A stretch of 64,000 nucleotides of DNA from Pseudomonas eucalypticola (GTDB lineage: Bacteria > Pseudomonadota > Gammaproteobacteria > Pseudomonadales > Pseudomonadaceae), in NCBI RefSeq assembly GCF_013374995.1, contig NZ_CP056030.1, forward strand, positions 3,752,501 to 3,816,500, written 5' to 3'. The position numbers and the translations under genes are program-made. Below the pieces are notes generated by a model. That model had not been told where the DNA came from. It ran no database searches and worked only from the letters and a program-made list of their open reading frames with translations. Shown one piece after another: positions 54,431 to 62,486 of this stretch. Every line of letters starts with the position of its first letter. Position 1 is the stretch's first letter.

Positions 54431-55627
54431 TTAGTTGATCACGGCCGACAGCTTGGCCTGTGGATTATCGCTGACCGCCTCGAAGGCCTCCAACTGCATG
54501 TAGCGCCTTTGCAGGCACCACTCGTCGTTCTGTTCCAGCAGCATCGCCCCGACTAGGCGAGTGATGGCTGGATCGTTCGGGAAGATACCCACGACCTCGG
54601 TGCGGCGCTTGATTTCAGCATTTAACCGTTCCAACGGATTAGTACTGTGCAGCTGCTGCCGGTGCGCCTTGGGGAAGGCCATGTGCGCCAGCACTTCATC
54701 CTCGCAGCCATCCATAAGCGTCGCGATCTTTGGGTATTTCTCACGTAACTGGTCAGCTACCAGGCGCCATTGCTGGTGGCATTCCTGACGGCTGTCCTGG
54801 GCAAACACCGTGCGAAGTAGCGCCGCCACCATCGTCCGCTGACCCTTGCCGACGTGGGCCATGGCATTGCGCATGAAATGCACGCGGCAGCGCTGCCAAG
54901 TCGCATGGAATACCTTGGAAACTGCGGCCTTGAGCCCTTCGTGAGCATCAGAGATGACCAGCTTCACGCCTCGGAGCCCACGCCGCATCAGGCTTCGCAG
55001 GAAGTCTGTCCAGAACGGCTCGGCTTCCGAAGGCCCAACCCTCATGCCCAGTACTTCACGGCCGCCGTTGGTGTTCACAGCCACGGCGATTATGACGGCG
55101 ACCGACACGATACGGCCGGCCTCCCTGACCTTGACGTAGGTGGCGTCGATCCATAGGTAAGGCCAGTCGCCCTCAAGCGGGCGATCAAGGAAGGCGTGTA
55201 CGCGCTCATCGATCTCGCCGGCCAGCCGTGACACTTGGCTTTTTGAGATGCCGGACATCCCCATCGCCTTGACCAGCTCGTCCACTGAGCGCGTCGAGAC
55301 GCCCTGGATGTACGCCTCCTGGATCACCGCTGCCATGGCTTTTTCGGCAGTACGCCGTGGTTCCAGAAAGCCTGGAAAGTAGCTGCCTTGGCGCAGCTTG
55401 GGGATCTTCAGATCAACATCGCCGGCGCGGGTTTGCCAGAGGCGATCACGGTAGCCGTTGCGGCTGTTTAGCCTGTCAGGACTTTTGACATCGAACCCGG
55501 CACCGCACAGGCTCTCGACGTCGAATTCCATCATGCGCTGGGCAACGAACTGGATCATTTGCTTGAGCAGATCAGCATCTGCCCCTTTCTCAACCAACTC
55601 GGTCAATGCGATAGTAGGTTTGGTCAT
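54431..55627 (-). CDS. IS256-family transposase (MULE/DDE superfamily)
   Basis: 398 residues. The DDE catalytic residues are placed as in Transposase_mut: Asp in [16 protein letters not shown], Asp in [16 protein letters not shown] and Glu in [20 protein letters not shown]. Cys-x2-His [13 protein letters not shown] is also typical of the family. The N-terminal half ([40 protein letters not shown]) carries the DNA-binding region. The start is ATG at 55627. The gene lies entirely within the IS and is intact. Confidence 0.97.
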   Translation of the reverse strand: MTKPTIALTELVEKGADADLLKQMIQFVAQRMMEFDVESLCGAGFDVKSPDRLNSRNGYRDRLWQTRAGDVDLKIPKLRQGSYFPGFLEPRRTAEKAMAAVIQEAYIQGVSTRSVDELVKAMGMSGISKSQVSRLAGEIDERVHAFLDRPLEGDWPYLWIDATYVKVREAGRIVSVAVIIAVAVNTNGGREVLGMRVGPSEAEPFWTDFLRSLMRRGLRGVKLVISDAHEGLKAAVSKVFHATWQRCRVHFMRNAMAHVGKGQRTMVAALLRTVFAQDSRQECHQQWRLVADQLREKYPKIATLMDGCEDEVLAHMAFPKAHRQQLHSTNPLERLNAEIKRRTEVVGIFPNDPAITRLVGAMLLEQNDEWCLQRRYMQLEAFEAVSDNPQAKLSAVIN

Positions 55628-55727
55628 CGTGGTTTCCCTGGTGAGTGTTAGGTCTTCGCAAACTCAACGTTAGCCAAAAACCACGATGACCAACCTCTTT
55701 CGCCCGCAGGGCGCCTTCGATTGGTTT

Positions 55728-55754
55728 AGTTACACCACTTCCTGGGACACGATC
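55728..55754. repeat. IS right terminal inverted repeat
   Basis: Complement of the left end over 27 bp, ending in CCTGGGACACGATC. It is followed immediately by the second GCATAACT. Confidence 0.93.
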
Positions 55755-55762
55755 GCATAACT
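55755..55762. repeat. Target-site duplication, right copy
   Basis: GCATAACT, identical to 54366-54373. Confidence 0.92.
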
Positions 55763-56100
55763 GGCCCGAAACAGATGTGGGACCGGGGGGGCGCCGAGCC
55801 CTTGCCCGGGAAGCGCCGCGCGGGCGGCGCACGATCTCAAGGGCGCCGGAGAAACCCAAGCCATGCATCTAGAGGCCCTGATACGGTCTCAAGCCGGAAA
55901 AACAAGGCGGTCCAGGCAATCTCACAGACATAACTGGCCCGAAACAGATGTAGGAGCGAGGGGGGCGCCGAGCCCTTGCTCGCGAAGCGCCGCGCGGGCG
56001 GCGCACGGTCTCAAGGGCGCTGGAGAAACCCAAGCCATGCACCTAGAGGCCATGATGCGGTTTCATGACAGGCTTTTAGAGGTCCGCTAGAGATCTCATC
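55755..56100 (+). repeat. Second REP array, forward units right of the IS
   Basis: The remainder of the IS-split unit (long type, GGGGGGGCGCCGAGCCCTTG core) and one further unit starting near 55930. The latter is a distinct subtype with TAGGAGCGAGGGGGGCGCCG and CTTGCTCGCGAAGCGCC in its REP core. The unit decays after about 56055 into unrelated sequence (GGTTTCATGACAGGC), which is the centre of the array's mirror symmetry. Confidence 0.9.
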
Positions 56101-56131
56101 ATGGCCACCAAGCGCTAGTCGATGGTGTTGT

Positions 56132-56600
56132 AGCGCCCTTGAGACCGAGCGCCGCCCGCGCGGCGCTTCGCGAGCAAGGGCTCGGCGCCCCCCTCGCTCC
56201 TACATCTGTTTCGGGCCAGTTATGCCTGAGCCATTGCCTCGTCCGCCTTGTTTTTCCGGCTTGAAACCGTATCAAGGCTGCCAGGTGCATGGCTCAAGGT
56301 TTCCAGCGCCCTTGAGACCGAGCGCCGCCCGCGCGGCGCTTCCCGGCCAAGGGCTCGGCGCCCCCACCGGCCCCACATCTGTTTCGGGCCAGTTATGCCT
56401 GTGCCATTGCCTCGTCCGCCTTCGTTTTTCCGGCTTGAAACCGTATCAAGGCTGCCAGGTGCATGGCTCAAGGTTTCCAGCGCCCTTGAGACCGTGCGCC
56501 GCCCGCACGGCGCTTCCCGGCCAAGGGCTCGGCGCCCCCACCGGCCCCACATCTGTTTCGGGCCAGTTATGTCTGTGCCATTGCCTCGACCGCCCTGTTG
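56132..56600 (-). repeat. Second REP array, three inverted units
   Basis: The same unit in reverse orientation, with the complement of the anchor (TCTGTTTCGGGCCAGTTATG) at about 56205, 56378 and 56553, spacing about 173-175 bp. The innermost inverted unit has the TAGGAGCGAGGGGGG subtype seen in the innermost forward unit. The outer inverted units have the GGGGCCGGTGGGGG subtype seen in the outermost forward unit at 53.72 kb. The array is thus a large imperfect palindrome centred near 56.1 kb. Confidence 0.9.
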
Positions 56601-56676
56601 GTTCGCCTTGGAATTGGGCTGCAATTGTATCCGCCCCGACATTACTCCCGCCTTTCTGGTACGACCGTGCAACAAT

Positions 56677-56691
56677 TGGCACAGTTTTTTC
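56677..56691 (+). promoter_or_regulatory. Possible sigma-54-like promoter before the TldD/E pair
   Basis: TGGCACAGTTTTTTC fits TGGCAC-N5-TTGC except that the -12 G is T. Spacing is right and the site lies in an AT-rich stretch about 160 bp before tldD. The lost G weakens the call. Confidence 0.3.
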
Positions 56692-56708
56692 TAATGGATT
56701 TGACCGCA

Positions 56709-56861
56709 ATGTCAGGATGCCCTTTTCTTTGGATCCCTGGGTGCACACAATGCACCAATTGCAGACACCGGACAGTACGCCTGTCCATTACCAGTGCAGA
56801 ACCCCCCGCCAAAAGCAGGGGTTTCTCGAGCAGTAGAACAGGAAGTCGGATCAATGTTTGA
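56709..56861 (+). CDS. Possible 50-residue Cys-containing leader ORF overlapping tldD-like start
   Basis: The peptide begins MSGCPFLWIPGCTQCTNCRH and ends FSSSRTGSRINV. Four Cys fall in the first 18 residues and the second half is Ser/Arg-rich. The stop overlaps the TldD-like start at 56854, which would couple translation. Another frame (56717-56836) gives a 39-residue peptide MPFSLDPWVHTMHQLQTPDS and onward. Neither has a good Shine-Dalgarno. A GC hairpin AACCCC/GGGGTT (about 56801-56824) lies inside both. Because TldD/E proteases mature peptides such as microcins and PQQ precursor, a small neighbouring ORF deserves mention, but it may be chance. Confidence 0.25.
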   Translation: MSGCPFLWIPGCTQCTNCRHRTVRLSITSAEPPAKSRGFSSSRTGSRINV

Positions 56862-58299
56862 CGTGCCGTCCTCACTCAGGCTGTTGCTGTCCCGCTTTAA
56901 TCAGGCCCATCAAGGCGCCAGCCATTTCCACTCCTTGCGCTACGTCCAGCACAGCACGCTGGGCCTCGGCGTCACCCGCAATGTCGTCGACCCACCTCGC
57001 CGCCACCACAGCTGTGGGGTGATGCTGTGCGTACGGGTCAACGGCAATGAAGCCTTCGCGGCCACCAGCGACCTCACCGACAAAGGCCTGGAGCAAGCCT
57101 ACGACCAGGCGCTGCTGCTGGCCCACGCCATGGGCCAGCACGGCCTGTTGAGCTTGCCGCCCTTGCAGGGCCGCGCCGTGCACAGCACCTACGCCTCCCC
57201 CGCCGTCGACCAGCCGCTGGCCGACGCTGGCCATTGGCTGGAGGTGCTGCGCGCCGAGTCGGCACGAGTACCCCAGCACGACAAGCTGGTGAACTGGTCG
57301 GCCAACCTGCGCATCACCGACAGCCAACAGCTTTACGTGGACAGCACCGGCAGCGAGATCACCACTCACACCCGCCAGTTCTACCCGGAACTGGACGTGA
57401 CCGCCTTCGACGGCCAGCAGAGCCAGCGTCGCAGCTGGGCCATCGCCCGCCAGGGCGGCGCCGAGCTGGTGCACGCCTCCGGTTTCATCGGCCAGATCGA
57501 ACAGGTCGCCGACCAGGCCCTGCAACTGCTCGCCGCGCCCAACACGCCACAAGGTCCACGCGACCTGTTGCTGATGCCCGACCAGATGATCCTGCAGATC
57601 CACGAGTCCATCGGCCACCCGCTGGAACTGGACCGCATCCTGGGTGATGAACGCAACTACGCCGGCACCAGCTTCGTTACCCAGGAGATGTTCGGCACTT
57701 ACCAGTACGGCTCGCCACTGCTCAACGTCAGCTTCGACCCGCAAGTACCCGATGAGCTGGCCAGCTACAGCCACGACGACGAAGGCCTGCCCGCCCACAA
57801 GCACCTGCTGATCGAAGCCGGCGTGCTCAAGCGGCCCCTGGGCGGCGCCCTTTCCCAGGCCCGCAGCGGCCTGGCCGGGGTGGCCAACAGCCGCGCCTGC
57901 GACTGGAACCGCCCGCCCATCGACCGCATGGCCAACCTCAATGTCGAGCCCGGCGACCAGAGCCTGGCGCAGATGATCGGCAACATCGAACACGGCATCC
58001 TCATGGCGACCAACCGCTCATGGTCCATCGACCAGGCCCGCAACAAGTTCCAGTTCGGCTGCGAATGGGCGCAACTGATCGAAAACGGCGAACTGGCCGG
58101 TGTGGTCAAGAACCCCAACTACCGGGGCATTTCCTCGCAATTCTGGCGCAACCTCAGCGCCGTGGGCGAGCGCAGCACCTTCGAGGTGATGGGCACGCCC
58201 AACTGCGGCAAAGGTGAACCCAACCAGGCGGTCACCGTCGGGCATGCGTCACCGCCCTGCGTGTTCCAGCAGATCGACGTGTTCGGGGGGCAAGCCTGA
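56854..58299 (+). CDS. TldD-family metalloprotease subunit (non-canonical pair)
   Basis: 481 residues. The zinc motif of TldD is intact in QIHESIGHPLELDRILGDER (HExxxH, about residues 250-256). Later conserved stretches are GVANSRACDWNRPPIDRMAN with NLNVEPGD, and FQFGCEWAQLIENGELAGVV. TldD forms a heterodimer with TldE/PmbA that degrades unfolded peptides or trims ribosomal peptides. The open frame extends to 56794, but ATG 56854 with AGGAAG gives the normal start. Its stop overlaps the partner's start (TGATG). Housekeeping tldD and pmbA are usually unlinked in pseudomonads, so this side-by-side pair is an extra, specialised copy. Confidence 0.9.
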   Translation: MFDVPSSLRLLLSRFNQAHQGASHFHSLRYVQHSTLGLGVTRNVVDPPRRHHSCGVMLCVRVNGNEAFAATSDLTDKGLEQAYDQALLLAHAMGQHGLLSLPPLQGRAVHSTYASPAVDQPLADAGHWLEVLRAESARVPQHDKLVNWSANLRITDSQQLYVDSTGSEITTHTRQFYPELDVTAFDGQQSQRRSWAIARQGGAELVHASGFIGQIEQVADQALQLLAAPNTPQGPRDLLLMPDQMILQIHESIGHPLELDRILGDERNYAGTSFVTQEMFGTYQYGSPLLNVSFDPQVPDELASYSHDDEGLPAHKHLLIEAGVLKRPLGGALSQARSGLAGVANSRACDWNRPPIDRMANLNVEPGDQSLAQMIGNIEHGILMATNRSWSIDQARNKFQFGCEWAQLIENGELAGVVKNPNYRGISSQFWRNLSAVGERSTFEVMGTPNCGKGEPNQAVTVGHASPPCVFQQIDVFGGQA

Positions 58300-59648
58300 T
58301 GAATGCCTGCGTAATGAGCCACGCCCACTACCGCCGTTCCTTCGACACCCTGGAGCAATGGCTGCACACCCAACTGGCCACCGGCGAGCATTTCTCCCTG
58401 TGGTACAGCGCCGAAGACTCGCAGTTCATCCGCTTCAACCATGGCCAGGTACGCCAGGCCAGTCAGGTTCGGCAGATCGACGCCACCGTGCGCCTGATCC
58501 GCGAAGAGCGCCATGCCAGTGAAACCCTCAACCTCACCGGCGACGTAGAGACCGACCGCGCCCGCCTGGCCGAGACGCTGGTGCAGTTGCGCGCCCTGCT
58601 CGACGTATTGCCCGCCGACCCCTACCTGCAACTGGACAACCAGGTGTTCGCCAGCGACCGCCTGCCCGACGGCAGCCTGCCCGGCGCCGACGAGCTGATT
58701 GAACAGGTGGCCACCCTCAGCGCTGGTCTGGACATGGTCGGCATCTATGCCGGTGGGCCCATGTACCGCGGCTTCGCCAGTTCCTGGGGCGGCCGCGGCT
58801 GGCACGTGGCGATCAGCGCCAGCCTGGATTTCAGTCTCTTCCACGCCAACGGCGAAGCGGTGAAGATCACCTACGCCGCCAGTGAATGGGACGCTGACGC
58901 GCTGGCTGCCGAGTTCGCCCGTGGTCGTGAGCAACTCACCCACCTGGGCAAGCCGCGCAAGACCCTGGCCCCCGGCACGTACCGCACTTACCTGGCGCCG
59001 GCGGCCGTGGAAGAAATCATCAGCATGCTGCAGTGGGATGGCTTCTCCGCCCGCGCGCTGGCTACCCGCAACAGCCCTTTGCAGGCGCTGCAACTGGGTA
59101 GCGCGCGCCTGTCGCCGCTGGTGTCGATCAGCGAAATGGCCTCCACCGGCCTCGAGCCGTTGTTCAACAGCGAAGGCAGCCTGCGCCAGGATCAGCCCCT
59201 GATCGAGCGGGGCCAACTGGTCGGCCAGATGGTCAGCTCGCGCTCGGCCCAGGAATATGGCCTGGTGGCCAACGGTGCCGACAGCTACGAAAAGCCCGCT
59301 TCCATCGAAATGGCCGCAGGCGTGTTGCCCAGCGACGACGTATTGCAGGCCCTGGGTACCGGTTTGTACATCGGCAACCTGTGGTACCTGAACTACTCGG
59401 ACCAGGGCCTGGCACGCATGACCGGCATGACCCGCTTCGCCAGTTTCTGGGTAGAAGACGGCAAGATCGTCGCGCCGCTGGCGACCATGCGCTTCGATGA
59501 AAGCCTGTATGCGATGTTCGGCGACAACCTGCTCGGGCTGACCCGTGAGCGCAGCCTGCGGATCAGTACCAGTACCTATGGGCAGCGGGACGCACAGACG
59601 TTGCTGCTGCCGGGGGCATTGGTGGATGGGTTTACCTTGACGTTATGA
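58299..59648 (+). CDS. TldE/PmbA-family partner subunit
   Basis: 449 residues. It shares the family beta-rich architecture (SLWYSAEDSQFIRFNHGQVR, RQASQVRQIDATVRLIREER, GMTRFASFWVEDGKIVAP) but has no HExxxH motif; the corresponding region reads AVEEIISMLQWDGFSARAL. This is expected of the non-catalytic TldE half. It starts on ATG 58299 overlapping the TldD-like stop, so the two subunits are co-translated. The C-terminal AQTLLLPGALVDGFTLTL closes the domain. Unlike canonical PmbA, it is shorter at the N-terminus and more like the PmbA-related proteins found next to TldD homologues. Confidence 0.88.
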   Translation: MNACVMSHAHYRRSFDTLEQWLHTQLATGEHFSLWYSAEDSQFIRFNHGQVRQASQVRQIDATVRLIREERHASETLNLTGDVETDRARLAETLVQLRALLDVLPADPYLQLDNQVFASDRLPDGSLPGADELIEQVATLSAGLDMVGIYAGGPMYRGFASSWGGRGWHVAISASLDFSLFHANGEAVKITYAASEWDADALAAEFARGREQLTHLGKPRKTLAPGTYRTYLAPAAVEEIISMLQWDGFSARALATRNSPLQALQLGSARLSPLVSISEMASTGLEPLFNSEGSLRQDQPLIERGQLVGQMVSSRSAQEYGLVANGADSYEKPASIEMAAGVLPSDDVLQALGTGLYIGNLWYLNYSDQGLARMTGMTRFASFWVEDGKIVAPLATMRFDESLYAMFGDNLLGLTRERSLRISTSTYGQRDAQTLLLPGALVDGFTLTL

Positions 59649-59693
59649 GGTAGCCCCCCCTTGTCCAGGGCTCGGTTTTTTAGCCTTGTGAAC

Positions 59694-59721
59694 ATCGAGT
59701 GCCGCTCGCGCGGCGCTCGAT
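59694..59721. terminator. Hairpin after the TldD/E pair
   Basis: ATCGAG-T-GCCGC pairs with GCGGC-G-CTCGAT around a TCGC loop (12-bp stem with one wobble). There is no T-run after it, although TTTTTT occurs 18-23 nt before it. It may be a rho-independent-like end or a solitary REP stem. Confidence 0.4.
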
Positions 59722-60081
59722 CTCGTGAATACCAGAAAAACAAACCCGCCCCTTTGAACCCATCATTTTTTATTCCAGACACTCCACTTTTTTATTTCTC
59801 TCATCCACAACCAGACAGGTATTCATTGGCATAAACCAACCACGCCCACGCACCAAATAAATCCAAACTTCCCGGATTGGTGCAGCCCTGAAAACATCGC
59901 TACCGCCCACGGCCAATTGTTTTACAACTTACCGGCCGCGGTCCCGTGCAGCCCGAGTTTCGCCCCATGATGGCAATGAAATTGCCGGTCAGGGCCCCGT
60001 GCACGCCATCGCACGGCAGAACTTACAGAATTGCGACATGACCGGGCTAAATGTGCAAAAACCCCTCTAGAACGGCATTCC
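59722..60081. other. Gene-free AT-richer stretch upstream of the TonB operon
   Basis: About 360 bp with lower GC than its surroundings and no supported reading frame. It contains CCCCGTGCACGCC and CCCGTGCAGCCC near-repeats and inverted CCGGTCAGGGCC/GGCC pieces, but nothing I can name. Since a sigma-54 promoter follows at 60082, this is where activator (enhancer) sites would be expected. Confidence 0.5.
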
Positions 60082-60096
60082 TGGCATAGCGGTTGC
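60082..60096 (+). promoter_or_regulatory. Sigma-54 promoter of the TonB-ExbBD-receptor operon
   Basis: TGGCATAGCGGTTGC is a very close match to TGGCAC-N5-TTGC, with the invariant GG and GC pairs at the correct 12-bp step and T following. It lies 240 bp upstream of tonB. No bacterial enhancer-binding protein gene is in the window. Confidence 0.75.
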
Positions 60097-60158
60097 TCTG
60101 TACCACATGCGAGACAGAGACGTACCTATCCGTACAATCAACAAAAAAGGAAAGCGCC

Positions 60159-60188
60159 ATGAAACCGTACGACCGAATACACAGATAG
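60159..60188 (+). CDS. Nine-codon mini-ORF with strong Shine-Dalgarno, in the tonB leader
   Basis: AAAAAAGGAAAGCGCC leads to ATG, then MKPYDRIHR and TAG. Three of the nine codons (CGA, ATA, AGA) are among the rarest in Pseudomonas, and two flank the end. After the TAG the same frame stays open for about 45 codons to a TGA overlapping the tonB start (60325-60327 area). It may be a regulatory upstream ORF on the sigma-54 transcript or the remnant of a longer gene with an amber stop. Confidence 0.3.
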   Translation: MKPYDRIHR

Positions 60189-60321
60189 TTGAAAAGACTG
60201 GATTCTGACACTCACCCTGCAGACTTCCAAACGGTTAACTCTTGTTCCACCCGCACTTCGAACATTCAGAAAATGTTTGAACGGACGCGCGTTGCCCTTC
60301 TATTTGTTCGAGGGAGCCTTG

Positions 60322-61137
60322 ATGAATGACGCGGTAAAAAAGAAACCACCCCAACCGCCTTTAACGGGGGCCGTGGTTTCCACGTGGCCGAGTATTCCCT
60401 TCACCGCGAATACTTCACGCCCGGGCGTATTAAAGAAACAGCACGTACTGTTACTGGTTGCTGTTTCGTTGGTATTGCACGGCGGCGCCTGGTGGCTGAT
60501 ACAACAGGCCAAGGCACCGGTGCCGGAAGTGGCGCCGCAAGTGCCGGAAATGACCGTGGAGCTCACCAGCCCCACGCCGCCTGCTCCCGAACCACCCCCG
60601 CCGGAACCGCCACCGCCCCCTCCTCCCCCGCCGCCACCGGCGCCCGAGGAGGACCCCGACGCGGTGAAGCCGCCGCCCAAACCGGTGGTAAAGAAAGTCG
60701 AGAAGCCCAAGCCGGTGCCCAAACCGCAGCCGCTGAAAAAGCCCGCACCACCGACGCCGCCGCCGGTGCCCGCCCCCGCGCCGGCACAAAGCGCCCCGCC
60801 CAGCCCCAGCCCGGCGCCCGCGGCCCCGGCTGCCGCGCCGGGCCCGGTAAAAGAGTCAGCGGCCGTGTCGGGCCTGGCCAGCCTGGGCAACCCGCCGCCC
60901 GAGTACCCGTCGCTGGCCCTGCGGCGCAATTGGGAAGGCACCGTGGTGCTGCGCATCAAGGTGCTGCCCAACGGCCGCGCTGGCAGCGTGGAAGTGACCC
61001 GCTCCAGTGGCAAGCAACAGCTGGATGACGCGGCGGTGGAAGCGGTGCGCAACTGGAAGTTCATTCCGGCCAAGCGCGGCGACACGCCCATCGAAGGCTT
61101 CGCCACCCAGACCATCGACTTCAAGTTGCCGCAATAA
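60322..61137 (+). CDS. tonB: Energy transducer TonB
   Basis: 271 residues. One membrane anchor (HVLLLVAVSLVLHGGAWWLI, about residues 41-60) keeps the SxxxH-type motif (SLVLHGG). A Pro-rich periplasmic spacer follows (a long Pro/Glu run near 88-110, then Lys-Pro repeats such as KPKPVPKPQPLKKPAPPTPP). The C-terminal TonB domain is NPPPEYPSLALRRNWEGTVV, VEVTRSSGKQQLDDAAVEAV, RNWKFIPAKRGDTP. It transmits proton-motive energy to the receptor encoded at the end of the operon. GAGGGAG precedes ATG 60322. The cytoplasmic N-terminus of about 40 residues is longer than in classical TonB, as in Pseudomonas TonB1. Confidence 0.94.
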   Translation: MNDAVKKKPPQPPLTGAVVSTWPSIPFTANTSRPGVLKKQHVLLLVAVSLVLHGGAWWLIQQAKAPVPEVAPQVPEMTVELTSPTPPAPEPPPPEPPPPPPPPPPPAPEEDPDAVKPPPKPVVKKVEKPKPVPKPQPLKKPAPPTPPPVPAPAPAQSAPPSPSPAPAAPAAAPGPVKESAAVSGLASLGNPPPEYPSLALRRNWEGTVVLRIKVLPNGRAGSVEVTRSSGKQQLDDAAVEAVRNWKFIPAKRGDTPIEGFATQTIDFKLPQ

Positions 61138-61176
61138 ACGAACACGACCCATTCGACTGATTCAAGAGGTATCGCC

Positions 61177-61884
61177 ATGAACGCTTCAATGTCCGCAATG
61201 ATTGTCCCGGGCGTGCTCTGGGCCCTGGTGCTGTTCTCCGTCCTCAGCTGGGGCCTGTTGCTGATCAAATCAGCCCAGTACCTGCGCCTGAAAACCCAGA
61301 ACCGGCAATTCACCAAGGCCTTCTGGGCCGCCCCCGACCTGCTCACTGCCGCCGAGCACTCCAGCCAGTACCCCGGCGCATTGGCGCGCATCGCCAACAG
61401 CGGCTTCGAGGCCATGGCCAGCGAAGAGAACCCGCGCAACGCCCAGCAACTGGCCCACACCATCAACCGCCAGGACCGCCTGGAGCGCAACCTGCGCCAA
61501 CAGATCCAGAAGGAGCGCCGCGCCCTGGAGGCTGGCCAGGCGATTCTGGCCAGTATCGGCAGCACCGCGCCCTTCATCGGCCTGTTCGGCACGGTGTGGG
61601 GCATCATGGAAGCCCTGCAGAGCATCGGCGCCAGCGGCTCGGCGAGCCTTGAAACCGTGGCCGGGCCTATCGGCCACGCGTTGATCGCCACCGGCGTGGG
61701 TATCGCCGTCGCCGTGCCGGCGGTGCTGATCTACAACTTCTTCCTGCGCCGCCTGAAGCTGGCCATGGCCGACATGGACGACTTCGCCCATGACTTCGAC
61801 AGCCTGGCCCAGCGCAGCGCCTTCGCGGTCAGCCGTCAACCCATCGCCCACAAGCATGCCACCGGCGTGCGGGAGGCAAGCTGA
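61177..61884 (+). CDS. exbB: Biopolymer transport protein ExbB
   Basis: 235-residue inner-membrane proton-channel subunit (MotA/TolQ/ExbB family). Three helices are apparent: VPGVLWALVLFSVLSWGLLL at the N-terminus, ASIGSTAPFIGLFGTVWGIM (family signature, about residues 125-145) and GHALIATGVGIAVAVPAVLI. The amphipathic middle (RQDRLERNLRQQIQKERRAL) is cytoplasmic. It starts 39 nt after tonB with GAGG upstream, and its TGA overlaps the exbD ATG. Confidence 0.94.
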   Translation: MNASMSAMIVPGVLWALVLFSVLSWGLLLIKSAQYLRLKTQNRQFTKAFWAAPDLLTAAEHSSQYPGALARIANSGFEAMASEENPRNAQQLAHTINRQDRLERNLRQQIQKERRALEAGQAILASIGSTAPFIGLFGTVWGIMEALQSIGASGSASLETVAGPIGHALIATGVGIAVAVPAVLIYNFFLRRLKLAMADMDDFAHDFDSLAQRSAFAVSRQPIAHKHATGVREAS

Positions 61885-62285
61885 TGGCCTTCTCTACTCA
61901 GGACAGCGATGAAGTGCTCAGCGAAATGAACGTCACGCCGCTGGTGGACGTGATGCTGGTGCTGTTGGTGGTGTTCATCGTCACCGCCCCGCTGATGACC
62001 AACGCCATCAAGGTCAACCTGCCGAAGACCGACGCCGTGGCCCCCGCCGAGAAGAAAGACCCGGTGGTGGTCAGCGTCGACCAGGACGGCAAATTCTTCC
62101 TGGCCAAGAGCGAAGTCGCCCCCGAACTGCTGGAAAAAAGCCTCTCGGACGTCAAGGCCAAGGACCCCGAGGTGCGTGTCCAGCTGCAAGCGGACACCAG
62201 CGTGAACTATGGCCAGGTGGCCAAGGCCATGGCTTCGATCGAACGCTCGGGCATCACCAGGATTTCGGTGATGACCTCGCGGTAA
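61884..62285 (+). CDS. exbD: Biopolymer transport protein ExbD
   Basis: 133-residue partner of ExbB. The single helix with the proton-binding Asp is MNVTPLVDVMLVLLVVFIVT (Asp about residue 22). The periplasmic domain continues with PLMTNAIKVNLPKTDAV, VVSVDQDGKFFLAKSE and VRVQLQADTSVNYGQVAKAM. It starts on the ATG overlapping the exbB stop, so stoichiometric synthesis is likely. Confidence 0.95.
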   Translation: MAFSTQDSDEVLSEMNVTPLVDVMLVLLVVFIVTAPLMTNAIKVNLPKTDAVAPAEKKDPVVVSVDQDGKFFLAKSEVAPELLEKSLSDVKAKDPEVRVQLQADTSVNYGQVAKAMASIERSGITRISVMTSR

Positions 62286-62292
62286 GACGCGG

Positions 62293-62321
62293 AGCCGGGC
62301 GGGGGCTGTAGCAGCCCGGCT
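62293..62321. repeat. Short GC hairpin between exbD and the receptor gene
   Basis: AGCCGGGC/GCCCGGCT, an 8-bp perfect stem with a 13-nt loop containing CTGTAGCAG, a common Pseudomonas REP motif. There is no T-run. It could modulate read-through from exbD into the receptor gene. Confidence 0.5.
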
Positions 62322-62486
62322 ACGCGCCAGTACCAGCCGTTCCACCCCTGTGCGGTGCCCCTTGGGCACTGCAGGGCAGCGGCTTGCTTGAAGCAAAGGA
62401 GTTTATCCGGGGCCGGCACAACCCATCCGGAAACCAGAGGGCTCACAAGGCCATTTCACAAACGTCTGAAAAAGTCGGAAATTACC

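Larger units (their letters stand above)
54374..55754 (-). mobile_element. Complete IS256-family insertion sequence, 1,381 bp
   Basis: Bounded by 27-bp perfect terminal inverted repeats beginning GATCGTGTCCCAGGAAGTGG (54374-54400 and 55728-55754) and flanked by an 8-bp direct duplication GCATAACT, as the IS256 family makes. It encodes one intact transposase on the minus strand. It is inserted in the array's CATAACTGGCCCG segment, splitting one repeat unit. The ends, open reading frame and duplication are all undamaged, so it is probably still active. Confidence 0.95.

Noticed and set aside
53664..56600. Short proteins encoded by the second array (such as the repeated MHLEALIRSQ and MHGLGF frames).
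   Set aside because: They follow the repeat unit on both strands, overlap each other and have no conserved start context.
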